From Gemmatimonas aurantiaca T-27 (lineage in GTDB: Bacteria; Gemmatimonadota; Gemmatimonadetes; Gemmatimonadales; Gemmatimonadaceae), in assembly GCF_000010305.1 (NCBI RefSeq), contig NC_012489.1:3975646-4039645 (forward strand): a stretch of 64,000 nucleotides of DNA. Direction: 5' to 3'. The notes below the pieces were generated by a model. The model was given only the letters and a program-made list of their open reading frames with translations, searched no databases and was not told the DNA's origin. A program made the position numbers and the translations under genes. This document shows positions 27,869 through 37,027 of this stretch, piece after piece (position 1 is the first letter of the stretch; each line of letters opens with the position of its first letter).

Positions 27869-28471
27869 ATGTCCGACATCCACGTCATTGAGGATCCCGC
27901 GATCGCCACCGTGGCCCTCGAGCCGATGCGCAGCCGGCTGCTGTCCGAGCTCGCCACGCCCGCTTCGGCCGCGACACTGGCGACACGGGTGGGCCTGACG
28001 CGGCAGAAGGTGAACTACCATCTGAACGCGCTGGAGACTCACGGACTCGCGCGCTTGGCCGAGGAGCGCAAATGGGGCGGGCTCACGGAGCGACTACTGG
28101 TCGCGACCGCGTCGTCCTATGTGGTGTCACCCAGTGCGATGGGTGCGATCGCCGTCGATCCGGACCGCGAGACGGATCGCATGTCGGCGAACTACCTCAT
28201 CGCCCTTGGGGCGCGGATAGTCCGCGAAGTGGGTGGTCTGGTGCGTCGAGCGAAAGCCAACGACAAACGCCTGGCCACGTTGTCGGTGGACACCGAAGTG
28301 CGATTCCGCTCACCGTCCGACCGCGCGGCGTTCAGCAACGAGTTGACTGACGCGATCACGCGTCTCGTGTCGAAGTACCACGATGATTCCGCCCCCGGTG
28401 GCCGAGCGCACCGCCTGGTGATCGTGGCCCATCCCCTCCCGCAGTCATCCGAGCCCAAGGAGCCAGCATGA
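27869..28471 (+). CDS. ArsR-type winged-helix regulator
   Basis: A 200-residue protein. The N-terminal 90 residues contain a winged helix (LLSELATPASAATLATRVGLTRQKVNYHLNALETHGL), the form seen in ArsR-like and helix-turn-helix-20 regulators. The following part (about 100 residues) is helical and probably forms a dimer or sensor region. The stop overlaps the next ATG (ATGA), so it is coupled to the SRPBCC gene. ArsR-SRPBCC pairs are a common arrangement in which the regulator controls its neighbour. The 135-base gap to the divergent cupin gene holds AT-rich promoter-like sequence. Confidence 0.88.
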   Translation: MSDIHVIEDPAIATVALEPMRSRLLSELATPASAATLATRVGLTRQKVNYHLNALETHGLARLAEERKWGGLTERLLVATASSYVVSPSAMGAIAVDPDRETDRMSANYLIALGARIVREVGGLVRRAKANDKRLATLSVDTEVRFRSPSDRAAFSNELTDAITRLVSKYHDDSAPGGRAHRLVIVAHPLPQSSEPKEPA

Positions 28472-29277
28472 GCGTGAAATTGGACGCCAACGGTCGCCGT
28501 TCCATCGAAGTCGAAATCGAAGTGCCCGGCACGCCGGAAGAAGTCTGGCAGGCCATCGCGACGGGTCCCGGTATCTCGGCGTGGTTCGTGCCAGCGCAGA
28601 TCGAAGAGCAAAACGGAAAGCCGGTCACCTGCACCCTCGAATTTGGCCCCGGCATGGTGGTGCACTCTACGGTCACCGGATGGGATCCCCCACGTCAGTT
28701 CAACCGTTCGTCGGATGGCTGGGTGCCGGGTTCACCGCCAATCGCCACCGAATTCAGTGTGGAAACACGCGCCGGTGGTGTGTGCGTGGTACGTGTGGTG
28801 CAAAGTCTGTTTGCGGATACCGACGACTGGGATGGACAGCTCACCGGCGCCGAAGAAGGCTGGCCGGGCATCGGCCGTATCCTGCGGCTGTACCTGACGC
28901 ACTTCCGCGGACAGCCCTCGGCCACCCTGCAGCTCATGGCACCAGTGGCAGGAACACAGGCGGACGCGTGGGCCACATTGACCAACGCCGCCGGCATCAG
29001 CCAGGTGCGCGTCGGACAACAGTTTGTCGCGCCGTCAGGCACACCGGAGTTCGGTGGTGTGGTGGAGTACCTCAGCGATAGTCCATTCGGCGCCCTGCTG
29101 CGACTCGACACACCGGGACCCGGAGTGGCCGCGTTGGGCACGATCGAATTTGGTGACACCGTCATGGCGACCATCACCTTCTTCATGTACGGCAGTAGTG
29201 CAGCCGACAACGTCGCGCGCATGACGCCGGTATGGCAGGCCTGGATGCAGGAGCAATTCCCGATGCCTGCCAGCTAA
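28468..29277 (+). CDS. SRPBCC (AHSA1-like) domain protein
   Basis: A 269-residue protein with the START/Bet v1-like fold of the AHSA1 group: IEVEIEVPGTPEEVWQAIATGPGISAWF at the start, then beta strands and a C-terminal helix. It is about twice the length of a single SRPBCC domain, so a second related domain probably occupies residues 150-269, ending in VARMTPVWQAWM. These proteins bind hydrophobic ligands; the ligand is unknown. It is translationally coupled to the upstream ArsR-type regulator. Its stop is only 3 bases from the opposing serine-hydrolase stop. Confidence 0.88.
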   Translation: MSVKLDANGRRSIEVEIEVPGTPEEVWQAIATGPGISAWFVPAQIEEQNGKPVTCTLEFGPGMVVHSTVTGWDPPRQFNRSSDGWVPGSPPIATEFSVETRAGGVCVVRVVQSLFADTDDWDGQLTGAEEGWPGIGRILRLYLTHFRGQPSATLQLMAPVAGTQADAWATLTNAAGISQVRVGQQFVAPSGTPEFGGVVEYLSDSPFGALLRLDTPGPGVAALGTIEFGDTVMATITFFMYGSSAADNVARMTPVWQAWMQEQFPMPAS

Positions 29278-29280
29278 ACG

Positions 29281-31260
29281 TTACCGTACCCGCGCGAACC
29301 TGATGTCTCGCGAACGACCATTGCTGGCGTAAAACGCGATGATCTGACCGTTTCGATCGCGCTCGAACGCCAGCGTGACGTCGGCAAAGTCTCCCGTGCC
29401 ACCGAAGGTCTCGCGGGCACGGGGGGTGAGCGGCGCCGGCGTGAGTCGCCGCTGCGCAAGCACGAGTCGTCCGCCCTTTTCCGTGATATCGTGGAAGGTC
29501 TCGAGCTCCTCGCTGAAGTATCGCCCTGTGAAGGTCGTCAACTCCGCGGCCGTGGGCATCCACGGCTTCTGGGGCTCTCCCACCACGGGCGACGCCTTCT
29601 GATCGCTACCCTGATGCCAGGTCAGCCCCGTCACCTTCCCCTGCGCATCACGATGAAAGGTCAGCGATGCCGGCAAACCACGAAGCGTAAACGCTGAATC
29701 CGACGTGGGGCTCAGTTGCACGCGTGGCTGTCCCGTGGGTTGCACGATGAGCGAATCCGCCGAACGACTGAAGGTGAGCACCATCTGCGGCGCCGCATCG
29801 AGCGCGTAGCGACCCACGAACTGGTCGAATCGTGTGACATCGTATGATCTCGGGTCAAACGCCGCCGACGCGGTCACAGGCGGCGTGAGCTCTGGCAGAA
29901 ACGCCTTCGCGATGCGATAGGCAATGCTGGCGTCGAAACTGCCATCATTGCTCTGCACCGTGACACCGGCATCGAGCTCGGGATAAAACACGAGCTGCGA
30001 ACGATGCGACAGATCAGCACCACCATGCTGGATGCGCTTCACGGGCCCCTGCGAGTCGACATACAGACCGAGTCCGTACCCCGTGGACTTGCCGTTCGGC
30101 AGTGTGAAGGGCGTCGTCATCTGCGCGATACTCTGCTTGTGGCCCACCCGAGGGTTGGCAAGGTTTTCCACCCATCGCTGCAGGTCGCCCACCGTGGTGT
30201 AGACACCACCGGCGCCCAGTGCCGACGCCAGATCGCCAAGTGCACGCCAATCTCCATTGGGGGCACGGGAGTACCCCACCGTTGCCCCTCGCACGGTGGA
30301 AGACCGGTCGGTCCGTATCACGGTGCGCGTCATTCCCAGCGGCACGAACACACGCTGCGTCATGAACTCCGAAAACGATTGTTTGGCGATCCGTTCGACG
30401 ATCATTGCCGCCAAGGCAAACGAGGTGTTGTTGTAGTTGAACTCCGCACCGGGTGCATTCTGCAATGATGGTTGGCGCTGGATCAGCGCGATCATCTCGT
30501 CGCGGCTCACGTAGTCGCCTTCGCCCAGCTTTCGGCCGGCAATCGTGAGTGCATTGTAGATCTCGCGATAGCCCGTGGTGTGTGTCAGCAGATGACGAAC
30601 GGTCACCGTCTTGCCAAAATCCGGCAGTTCGGGGATGTACTTTCGCACATCGTCATCCAATGAGAGCTTCCCGTCTTCCACGAGCAGCATGACCGCGAAG
30701 GCGGTGAACTGCTTCGTGGTCGAGCCGATATTGGTTGGTGTGGTCGCAGTGAACGGGATGTCGTAGGCGAGGTTGGCCATCCCGTACCCTTTGGCCATCA
30801 GGGTACGACCACCACGCCAGACGGCGACCACAGCCCCCGGACCATCGGTACGGTCCCATGGCGCCAACAACTGATCGGTGAACTTTTTCGCGTCAGCCGA
30901 GAGCGCCTCGCGCGCGACCAGCGTGACCACGATATCGCCGGCCAGCGAATCGAGACCGATGACGTGCACCTGATGGGCGCCCTTCTCGAGCGTCTCCACT
31001 TGCAGCCGTTCCATGCCACGTGGCGCCGCATTGACGCCGCGAATAGCCGTGCCTTTGGGACCAAGGATGCGCACGCCGACATTGGCCGATAGCTGGTCGA
31101 CCATCACACGCACGACAAATGCAGAATCCGCATCGACGCCGTACTTCAGCGTATCGCCTCGGGCGATGTGCGCGCGCTGCGGACGACCGACGGCGAGCGT
31201 GGATTGTGCCTGAAGGGGCGTTGCGAGGAACAGGAGCGCGACGGCGAGGAGGGATTTCAT
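29281..31260 (-). CDS. Secreted beta-lactamase-family serine hydrolase
   Basis: A 659-residue protein with a signal peptide (MKSLLAVALLFLATPLQAQ). Residues about 30-120 form a beta-rich domain, the middle is a class C beta-lactamase/esterase domain with the SxxK motif (GSTTKQF), a YxN-type segment (FNYNNTSFAL) and an HGG motif (RIQHGGAD). The C-terminal 200 residues form a lipocalin-like beta domain (LTFTGRYFSEELE). Homologs are D-aminopeptidases, esterases or LACTB-like enzymes; the exact activity is not evident. It is the last gene of a minus-strand run and is followed at 3 bases by a convergent gene. Confidence 0.88.
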   Translation of the reverse strand: MKSLLAVALLFLATPLQAQSTLAVGRPQRAHIARGDTLKYGVDADSAFVVRVMVDQLSANVGVRILGPKGTAIRGVNAAPRGMERLQVETLEKGAHQVHVIGLDSLAGDIVVTLVAREALSADAKKFTDQLLAPWDRTDGPGAVVAVWRGGRTLMAKGYGMANLAYDIPFTATTPTNIGSTTKQFTAFAVMLLVEDGKLSLDDDVRKYIPELPDFGKTVTVRHLLTHTTGYREIYNALTIAGRKLGEGDYVSRDEMIALIQRQPSLQNAPGAEFNYNNTSFALAAMIVERIAKQSFSEFMTQRVFVPLGMTRTVIRTDRSSTVRGATVGYSRAPNGDWRALGDLASALGAGGVYTTVGDLQRWVENLANPRVGHKQSIAQMTTPFTLPNGKSTGYGLGLYVDSQGPVKRIQHGGADLSHRSQLVFYPELDAGVTVQSNDGSFDASIAYRIAKAFLPELTPPVTASAAFDPRSYDVTRFDQFVGRYALDAAPQMVLTFSRSADSLIVQPTGQPRVQLSPTSDSAFTLRGLPASLTFHRDAQGKVTGLTWHQGSDQKASPVVGEPQKPWMPTAAELTTFTGRYFSEELETFHDITEKGGRLVLAQRRLTPAPLTPRARETFGGTGDFADVTLAFERDRNGQIIAFYASNGRSRDIRFARVR

Positions 31261-31341
31261 CAGGAGGGGATGAGGTGTCTCCCCTTGGTCCCATCCTCCC
31301 CATGGAGGGTTTACGTCGCCATCAAGGCTGTTGTTTGTCCC

Positions 31342-32073
31342 TCAGGTTTTGAACAGTGAGTCCACCAATACGTCGGCCAGCGTGTGGCTGATCCAGGCTG
31401 GCCAGAGACTCCGGTAACGGACGGTGAGCCAGGCCCACACCACACCGGCCACGAACACCGTGGCCAGCAGCAGCGGTGGATACTGCAGGTGCCCCTGACA
31501 GAAAAGTGCTGCAGAGATGATCGTGGCCCACCACGCGCGCTCGCGGCCAAGCACCGCGAGCAGCAGGCCGAGTATGACGCCGCGAAAGATGAACTCTTCG
31601 TAGAAGTTGCTCACGAAGTTGGCGAGCAACACGGGCCAGTCGGGATGCGGCGCAAACACGAGGGCACCGAGTGCCGCGAGCGCGCCAATCACCAGCGCGG
31701 TCAGTCCAAGGCCGGAGAACACACCGGCGAACCACGCTTCCCGTCGTCGCTCCGGCAGTCCGAGTGACAGCGCACGCGCACCCAGCACGAGAAATCCGAT
31801 CGCCCCCCACACCACGACCATCAGCGTAACCATGAACAGCAGATGATCGAGCCAGAACGGCACGCCCTTCACGACCTCGTCGCGGAACCACACACGCACC
31901 TGGCGATTGAGCGGATTGAGCGCGACGGCCAGGGCCACAATGGCGATGACCAGACCGGCGCGCTCCCGGGGCCGCAGATTCAGGGTGGGCTGCATGAAGA
32001 AGCGATACGGCTTCTGCGAATACGGGGTTTCGTGTTCATCTGCCAGCGAGGTGGGCGCTCGGACAGCGTTCAC
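31342..32073 (-). CDS. CPBP family intramembrane metalloprotease
   Basis: A 243-residue polytopic protein (at least 6 hydrophobic helices) with the CPBP/Abi signature: EEFIFRG (motif 1), then a His in the HLQYPP segment (motif 3). These enzymes, related to Rce1, cleave prenylated or other membrane-embedded substrates; bacterial members serve bacteriocin immunity or unknown roles. It ends in a soluble tail and lies 9 bases after the kinase stop on the same strand, so it belongs to the DinB-kinase-CPBP transcript. The start at 32073 is the first good ATG. Confidence 0.85.
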   Translation of the reverse strand: MNAVRAPTSLADEHETPYSQKPYRFFMQPTLNLRPRERAGLVIAIVALAVALNPLNRQVRVWFRDEVVKGVPFWLDHLLFMVTLMVVVWGAIGFLVLGARALSLGLPERRREAWFAGVFSGLGLTALVIGALAALGALVFAPHPDWPVLLANFVSNFYEEFIFRGVILGLLLAVLGRERAWWATIISAALFCQGHLQYPPLLLATVFVAGVVWAWLTVRYRSLWPAWISHTLADVLVDSLFKT

Positions 32074-32082
32074 GTGGCACGG

Positions 32083-34653
32083 TCACTTGGAGTTGCTTGT
32101 CATCGCGGCCGAGTCTTTCCGCAATGCGGCCGCTCGTTCCGGATCGCCATGTCGCGCCGCAAAGGCCGCCAGATGACCAATAGTCGTCCGTGTCAGCAGA
32201 TGTCCTGGTCCGAGGCGCTCACGAGCCATTGCATAGGCCCGTTCGAGCTCCTGACGCGCCGGTTCCGTGCGGTTGTGCGCCTCCCAGAGACGGGAGAACT
32301 CCGTGTGAATCCCGATTTCCGGTACCGTACGCACATTGCCCATACTATCGAGCATCGTGCGCGCTCGGGTCAGATGTCGCTCTGCCGCAGCAAGATTGCC
32401 CGCCTTCCGTTCAACGGCCCCCAGCAGACGCAAACCGACGCCGAACTCCAGATAGTTGCGTGGCGCGAGGGTTTCCTGAATGGCGATGGCGGAATCCATC
32501 ACCTGACGGGCAGCGGACAGACTGTCCAACTGCACGAGCTCTTCACCCAATCGCTGTTGGAAGACAGCGGTCAGCGAGTGGGTCGGCCCATAGATCTGCT
32601 GCATGGTGCGAAGCCCCTCGCGCTTCAGGGCAGCCGCACGCCAATGGTCACCCCGGCGCCCGATGGCCGTGCCCCAGTTGAGGAGCGTGAAGGCCAGCTC
32701 ACCACGAGTACGCGTCGAGTCATGCCGGTAACTCTCCACAGCACGCGCGAACGCCGAATCGGTCGCCGCAACATCGGTTCCCGAAAGCAGTGTCGAACCC
32801 TGAGCCGCCTGCGCCGTGCCCAGCAACGCCCATCGTGGTGCGACACGACTCCGCTCACGCCCTTCCGCTTCTCTCAGCAACGCCAGCCCCTCTTGATGCT
32901 GCTGCAGGCCCACGCCCAGTACCTGACCCAGTGACACCAGGACATCGGTGACTTCCGTATCGGGCGGAGCTGGCATCCGCCGATAGCGGGCCAGCGCATC
33001 CCGCAACCCGTCGATCGCCAAATCGGACCGTCCGGTCTCCTGATACAGCAGGGCCCCGTAGTGAATATCGCGAGCCACGTCGAGCGATTGATCGCCCAGT
33101 GTCTGGCTGTGCAGGATGCGCGCGGAATCGAGCAACTGTGCCGCCACGGCGTGTTTGTTGAACACACGGAATGCATTGCCGAGTGTCCAGTACATGTCGG
33201 CCCGCACCCGTGGCTCGTTCACCAGATCGCGCTCTACACGCGCCAGTGTGGAGTCGAGCACCTCGGACAGCATGACATCACTCCGCCCGGAGCGAAACGT
33301 GCTGTAGTGCGATGGATCGGCTGCGCCGACAATCGCCCTCAGATATTCGGCCATGATCGTGGCCCGGCGTGCCTCCTCCCGAGCCCGACTGGCCGACTGT
33401 AGCGAGAACACGGTGGCGCCAACGAGAGCGAGAATGGCCACCGCTGTCGCCGCCACGATCGCGCGCTGGCGTTGCACGAACTTCCTGACACGATACGACA
33501 GTGTATCCGGCTGGGCGTGCACCGGCTGTCCCTTGAGATAGCGCAGCAGATCCTGCGACAACGCCTCTGCACTCGCGTATCGACGCTCCGGTTCCTTGCG
33601 CAGGGTCATCAGCACGATGGCCTCCAGCTCACCAGAGAGCATCACCTGCAATCGTCGGGCGTTGTCCAGACCACGCTCGCGGGCGCTGCCTTCGGTGATC
33701 ACTTCGCGCAGCGCCCGGGGGGGACGCGTACTGAGAATGGACAACACTTCGCCCGCGGACTTGCCCGTGACATCGTACGGCGACGCGCCGGTCAGCAGGC
33801 GATACAGAATCACGCCGAGGGAATAGACATCTGCCGCAACGGTGACATCTTCACCACGCGCCTGCTCCGGGCTGGCGTATCCCGTGGTGAGCGGCGCCAA
33901 CCCCTCGCGCGTGACATCGGACGCCTGCCCGGATTCGGGATCGGGCGTGAGTAGTTTGGCGATGCCGAAATCGAGCACCTTGACCACACCATCGGCCGTC
34001 ACGAGCACATTGCCTGGCTTGAGGTCACGATGCACGACCAATTTGCCATGCGCGAACTGAATCGCGTCGCACACCTGGCGGAAGAGATCGAGCCGTTGCG
34101 CGATGAAGAGTTGTCGCGTATCGCACCATTCGTCGATCGGCATGCCAGGCACGAATTCCATCACCAGATATGGAATGCCGTCTTCGGTGGTACCGCCGTC
34201 GTACAACGCTGCGATATTCGGATGCGACAGTCCGGCCAGGATCTGCCGTTCGCGCTTGAAGCGCCAGTGCAACTCCGGACGATCGAGACCGACGCCTAGG
34301 CTCTTGATGGCCACGCGCTGGTTGAACTGGTTGTCCACGCGGACACCTTCGTACACCACGCCCATCCCGCCGCGTCCGATTTCTCGGGTCACACGGTAGG
34401 CGCCGAGGGTGCGGTCTACCAAGGTGCGCCCGGGCGGCAACGGCGCCGACCAGCCCGATCCGAGGACCTCCAGCGGTAACTCGTCGAGCAGGCCATTGGT
34501 GCGATCGGCGGCTACAACCAGCTCTTCGACCTCGGCCACGAGCGCGTGATCGCCGCCAGCGAGATCGCGTAACAACGCCGGACGCTGTACACGATCCGCA
34601 GCGACGACCTGATCGAAGATCTCGTTGATTCGGGCCCAGCGTGCGTTGTCCAT
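32083..34653 (-). CDS. Ser/Thr protein kinase with C-terminal TPR-like sensor region
   Basis: An 856-residue protein. Residues 1-80 form a helical N-terminal region. The kinase domain has GRGGMGVVY (93-101), catalytic Lys117, HRDLKPGN (208-215), DFG (228-230) and the activation end SPEQARG. A membrane helix is at about 398-418 (AIVAATAVAILALVGATVF). The outside part (420-856) is a series of TPR-like repeats probably involved in sensing partners. The ATG at 34653 is chosen because upstream sequence is antisense to the DinB gene and the kinase N-terminus starts MDNARW. It is 5 bases after the DinB stop. Confidence 0.92.
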   Translation of the reverse strand: MDNARWARINEIFDQVVAADRVQRPALLRDLAGGDHALVAEVEELVVAADRTNGLLDELPLEVLGSGWSAPLPPGRTLVDRTLGAYRVTREIGRGGMGVVYEGVRVDNQFNQRVAIKSLGVGLDRPELHWRFKRERQILAGLSHPNIAALYDGGTTEDGIPYLVMEFVPGMPIDEWCDTRQLFIAQRLDLFRQVCDAIQFAHGKLVVHRDLKPGNVLVTADGVVKVLDFGIAKLLTPDPESGQASDVTREGLAPLTTGYASPEQARGEDVTVAADVYSLGVILYRLLTGASPYDVTGKSAGEVLSILSTRPPRALREVITEGSARERGLDNARRLQVMLSGELEAIVLMTLRKEPERRYASAEALSQDLLRYLKGQPVHAQPDTLSYRVRKFVQRQRAIVAATAVAILALVGATVFSLQSASRAREEARRATIMAEYLRAIVGAADPSHYSTFRSGRSDVMLSEVLDSTLARVERDLVNEPRVRADMYWTLGNAFRVFNKHAVAAQLLDSARILHSQTLGDQSLDVARDIHYGALLYQETGRSDLAIDGLRDALARYRRMPAPPDTEVTDVLVSLGQVLGVGLQQHQEGLALLREAEGRERSRVAPRWALLGTAQAAQGSTLLSGTDVAATDSAFARAVESYRHDSTRTRGELAFTLLNWGTAIGRRGDHWRAAALKREGLRTMQQIYGPTHSLTAVFQQRLGEELVQLDSLSAARQVMDSAIAIQETLAPRNYLEFGVGLRLLGAVERKAGNLAAAERHLTRARTMLDSMGNVRTVPEIGIHTEFSRLWEAHNRTEPARQELERAYAMARERLGPGHLLTRTTIGHLAAFAARHGDPERAAALRKDSAAMTSNSK

Positions 34654-34658
34654 AGTGC

Positions 34659-35186
34659 TCAGGTCTTGTCCATCCAAACGTCCCATGTGCCGGCGCCAAT
34701 GGCCTCGTCTGCCAGGGCCTGTCCGGCCAACTTGAGCGTCAGCTTGATCTGTCCATGATGATAGCCCTCGTGCCAGATCATGTGCTGCAACAGCAGTATG
34801 GGATGGTCGTAGTGCCGATCCATCTGGCGCCCCTCCTGCAGACGCCGCACCACGGCGGTACGCACGGTGGCCGCGCTCTCGTTGAGCCACTGTGCCATGC
34901 GCACCCGGTCGGATTCCTGCCGCCACTCGCCTTCAGGCATTGCCGTTGCTGATTCCGGTGCATCTTCTTCGACGAAGATCAGTCGGCAGTAGTGAATGTG
35001 CATGAACAACTCGCCGATGGAGGGACTCGTCGCGATCGGACGCAATTCGAGCGCACCATCCGGCACAGCGTGCAACAGGTTCACGAGAATGGTGTTGTTG
35101 CGGTCCCACGAGTCGAGGAGTGCGGTCAGCAATCCGCTGCGTTGATCGAAGTTGGTCGTGTCTGCATCTGTCACTCGTGTGCTCAT
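34659..35186 (-). CDS. DinB-family protein
   Basis: A 175-residue four-helix-bundle protein of the DinB/YfiT group. The three His ligands of the family are visible as HIH in FMHIHYCRL, and the HEGYHHGQ motif near residue 135. These bind a divalent metal and often act as thiol-dependent transferases, but no substrate is known for this one. It is the first gene of a minus-strand run with the kinase and the CPBP protease. The 5' side faces an AT-rich intergenic stretch with a likely promoter. Confidence 0.9.
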   Translation of the reverse strand: MSTRVTDADTTNFDQRSGLLTALLDSWDRNNTILVNLLHAVPDGALELRPIATSPSIGELFMHIHYCRLIFVEEDAPESATAMPEGEWRQESDRVRMAQWLNESAATVRTAVVRRLQEGRQMDRHYDHPILLLQHMIWHEGYHHGQIKLTLKLAGQALADEAIGAGTWDVWMDKT

Positions 35187-35434
35187 ATGCGTCGCATATC
35201 GTCGGTCGTTTGCCTACGGATGACAGACGCAGGCGTGCGTCATATAGTGTGAGATTTACTTGACTCTCCGCCAAGATAGATGAGCACATCAGACATCGGT
35301 TATCACCAAGGATGGCTTGATACCGAAATCGTGGTCAGTTCTCTTGGAGAGCTTGACCTAATCTGCTAACCGGACGAAATTTGCGGCGGTTTCTCACTGG
35401 GATTTGATGCGTTCTCACGTCCAATTCGACGCCA

Positions 35435-36043
35435 ATGGAATCCGGAACTAAGGATTTGGTCGACCTCATTGCGAGAATCATTACCTCCGCTGGGGTTCTC
35501 GTTACGGCGACTAGTCTTCTGCTGACCTGGAAGGTCAGGGTCGCCGATCTCAAATGGAGAAAAATCTGTGCGTCGCGTGACGCTCTTTTTGATATTCACA
35601 AGAACGCATACGCGATCGAAGCTTTAAATATGGCTGACGCAATTTTCTTCAAGGAGGTATACACCGCTCCAGCTGGACTGGTTGACATGAGATCTGTCGA
35701 TAGCGCAGAGGTTGATGCCTTTCTCCATTGTGGTACGTCGACTGCTCTAACGCGAGAGCAAGTCGCCTATGTGCGTCGGTGTTTTGATTGGCTTCTTTAT
35801 TATTTCGATCGAGTGGCCTATTTGCACGAGAATGGCATGCTTGAATCGACGGACTTCGACGCGACCGTGAAGCCATACGCGTCCTTTATCGCTGAAAGAT
35901 GGGCCTATCTCGAGCGTATTGCCTCGCAAGCCTCGTATGTGAATGTGCATCGACAGATTGTGCGATTCTTGGAGGCCGCCTCGTCTCAGGACCCATTCTC
36001 TCACCGGTCTATCGAAAACGTGGGGCAGCCACTTGGCGAGTAG
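35435..36043 (+). CDS. Hypothetical membrane-anchored protein in a low-GC patch
   Basis: A 202-residue protein with a single N-terminal hydrophobic helix (LIARIITSAGVLVTATSLLL) and a soluble helical body (VAYVRRCFDWLLYYFDRVAY, ASFIAERWAYLERI). It looks like DUF4760-type membrane proteins but I cannot confirm this. Codon use is visibly more AT-rich than neighbouring genes, and no gene is linked to it. It may be horizontally acquired. Function unknown. Confidence 0.6.
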   Translation: MESGTKDLVDLIARIITSAGVLVTATSLLLTWKVRVADLKWRKICASRDALFDIHKNAYAIEALNMADAIFFKEVYTAPAGLVDMRSVDSAEVDAFLHCGTSTALTREQVAYVRRCFDWLLYYFDRVAYLHENGMLESTDFDATVKPYASFIAERWAYLERIASQASYVNVHRQIVRFLEAASSQDPFSHRSIENVGQPLGE

Positions 36044-36358
36044 CTATGTCGAAAGACCGCCGGGTGCTTTGCCTACCGCACTTTTCGGCTACGAAAATCA
36101 GAACAACGTCCCCCTCGTGGGCGTGCTGCATCCAGGCCAGGAGGTGCACTCAACACACGACGCACGCGAACAAACCCGTCGATTGACGAATTGCCCACAC
36201 ATATGCACTACGCTGGCTGATTTTCATCGATGAGGATGCGTTAGAGTCCGCGAACCAATGCCCGAAGGTGAATGTCGCAAGAATTCGACTAGAATCCTCA
36301 CAAGCACTTGGGGAGCACCAAAGGCAGCCAGTTCATGATCAGCTCTCCGCCGTGTGGT
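36044..36358. other. Intergenic region, nothing recognised
   Basis: Frames here are short and not protein-like. No hairpin terminator or tRNA could be seen. It continues the AT-richer stretch and joins the low-GC gene to the repair operon. Confidence 0.4.
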
Positions 36359-37027
36359 TCAACGCAATTCGATCACTTCGCCGCTGGCGATACCATAGAG
36401 CGTGTCTCCGGCTTGCCGCACGTACATGCCGCCCCCGGTGAACGCCGAAAATGCGGGCAGAATGCCAATGGTAGCGCCAAATACAAACGCCGGGAGTCGC
36501 ACATGGGAACGCCCGCGCCCGTGCACGGTGACATTGGGATGCAGATGTCCCGCCAGCACATAGCCTGAGTCGACCGGCACGGGTTCGTGCACACCAACAA
36601 GCGGACCCAAACGCCATGGGTCGTCCTGGCAATCAATACGTAGCGTTGCCGGCGGGTCACCGGCGTGCCGGTCGTGATTGCCACGCACCAGCGTGATCTG
36701 CAGGGCCGCGTGCGTCGCGCGCCAACCGGCAATTGTGGCAAGCGTTTCGTCATGGCGCCCGGCTTTGGCATGCAACAAGTCACCGAGAATGGCCAGATGC
36801 TTCGCACCGGTGTCAGAGAGCACCTTCGAGAGCCTGGTGAGATCGCGGGCCGTGGTTCCCGTAGGGACCGGCACACGCGCCGCACGAAACGTGGCCGCCT
36901 TACCCCAATGCAGGTCGGCCACCACCACCACATGGTGCGCCGGAATCCACAGCGCGCGCTCGGGAAGCAGTACCACCGTCTCACCCGCCACCTCGACCGC
37001 CAACGCCCCTGCCGGCAGCGTGCTCAC
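36359..37027 (-). CDS. pdeM: Ligase-associated DNA damage response endonuclease PdeM
   Basis: A 222-residue calcineurin-like metallophosphoesterase. The five metal-binding motifs are visible: VADLHWGKAATFR, LGDLLHAKAGR, VRGNHDRHAG, and GHLHPNV near the end. In this family the Asp, His and Asn residues bind two metal ions. It is the last gene of a four-gene operon and overlaps the helicase stop by 4 bases. The operon context (ligase, helicase, exonuclease) is that of the ligase-associated DNA damage response set. Confidence 0.9.
   Translation of the reverse strand: MSTLPAGALAVEVAGETVVLLPERALWIPAHHVVVVADLHWGKAATFRAARVPVPTGTTARDLTRLSKVLSDTGAKHLAILGDLLHAKAGRHDETLATIAGWRATHAALQITLVRGNHDRHAGDPPATLRIDCQDDPWRLGPLVGVHEPVPVDSGYVLAGHLHPNVTVHGRGRSHVRLPAFVFGATIGILPAFSAFTGGGMYVRQAGDTLYGIASGEVIELR

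Noticed and set aside
31843-32934. 363-codon plus-strand frame
   Set aside because: Antisense to the CPBP and kinase genes, which have clear motifs.
36044-36358. tRNA or small RNA in the gap before the repair operon
   Set aside because: No cloverleaf or hairpin pattern could be traced by eye.
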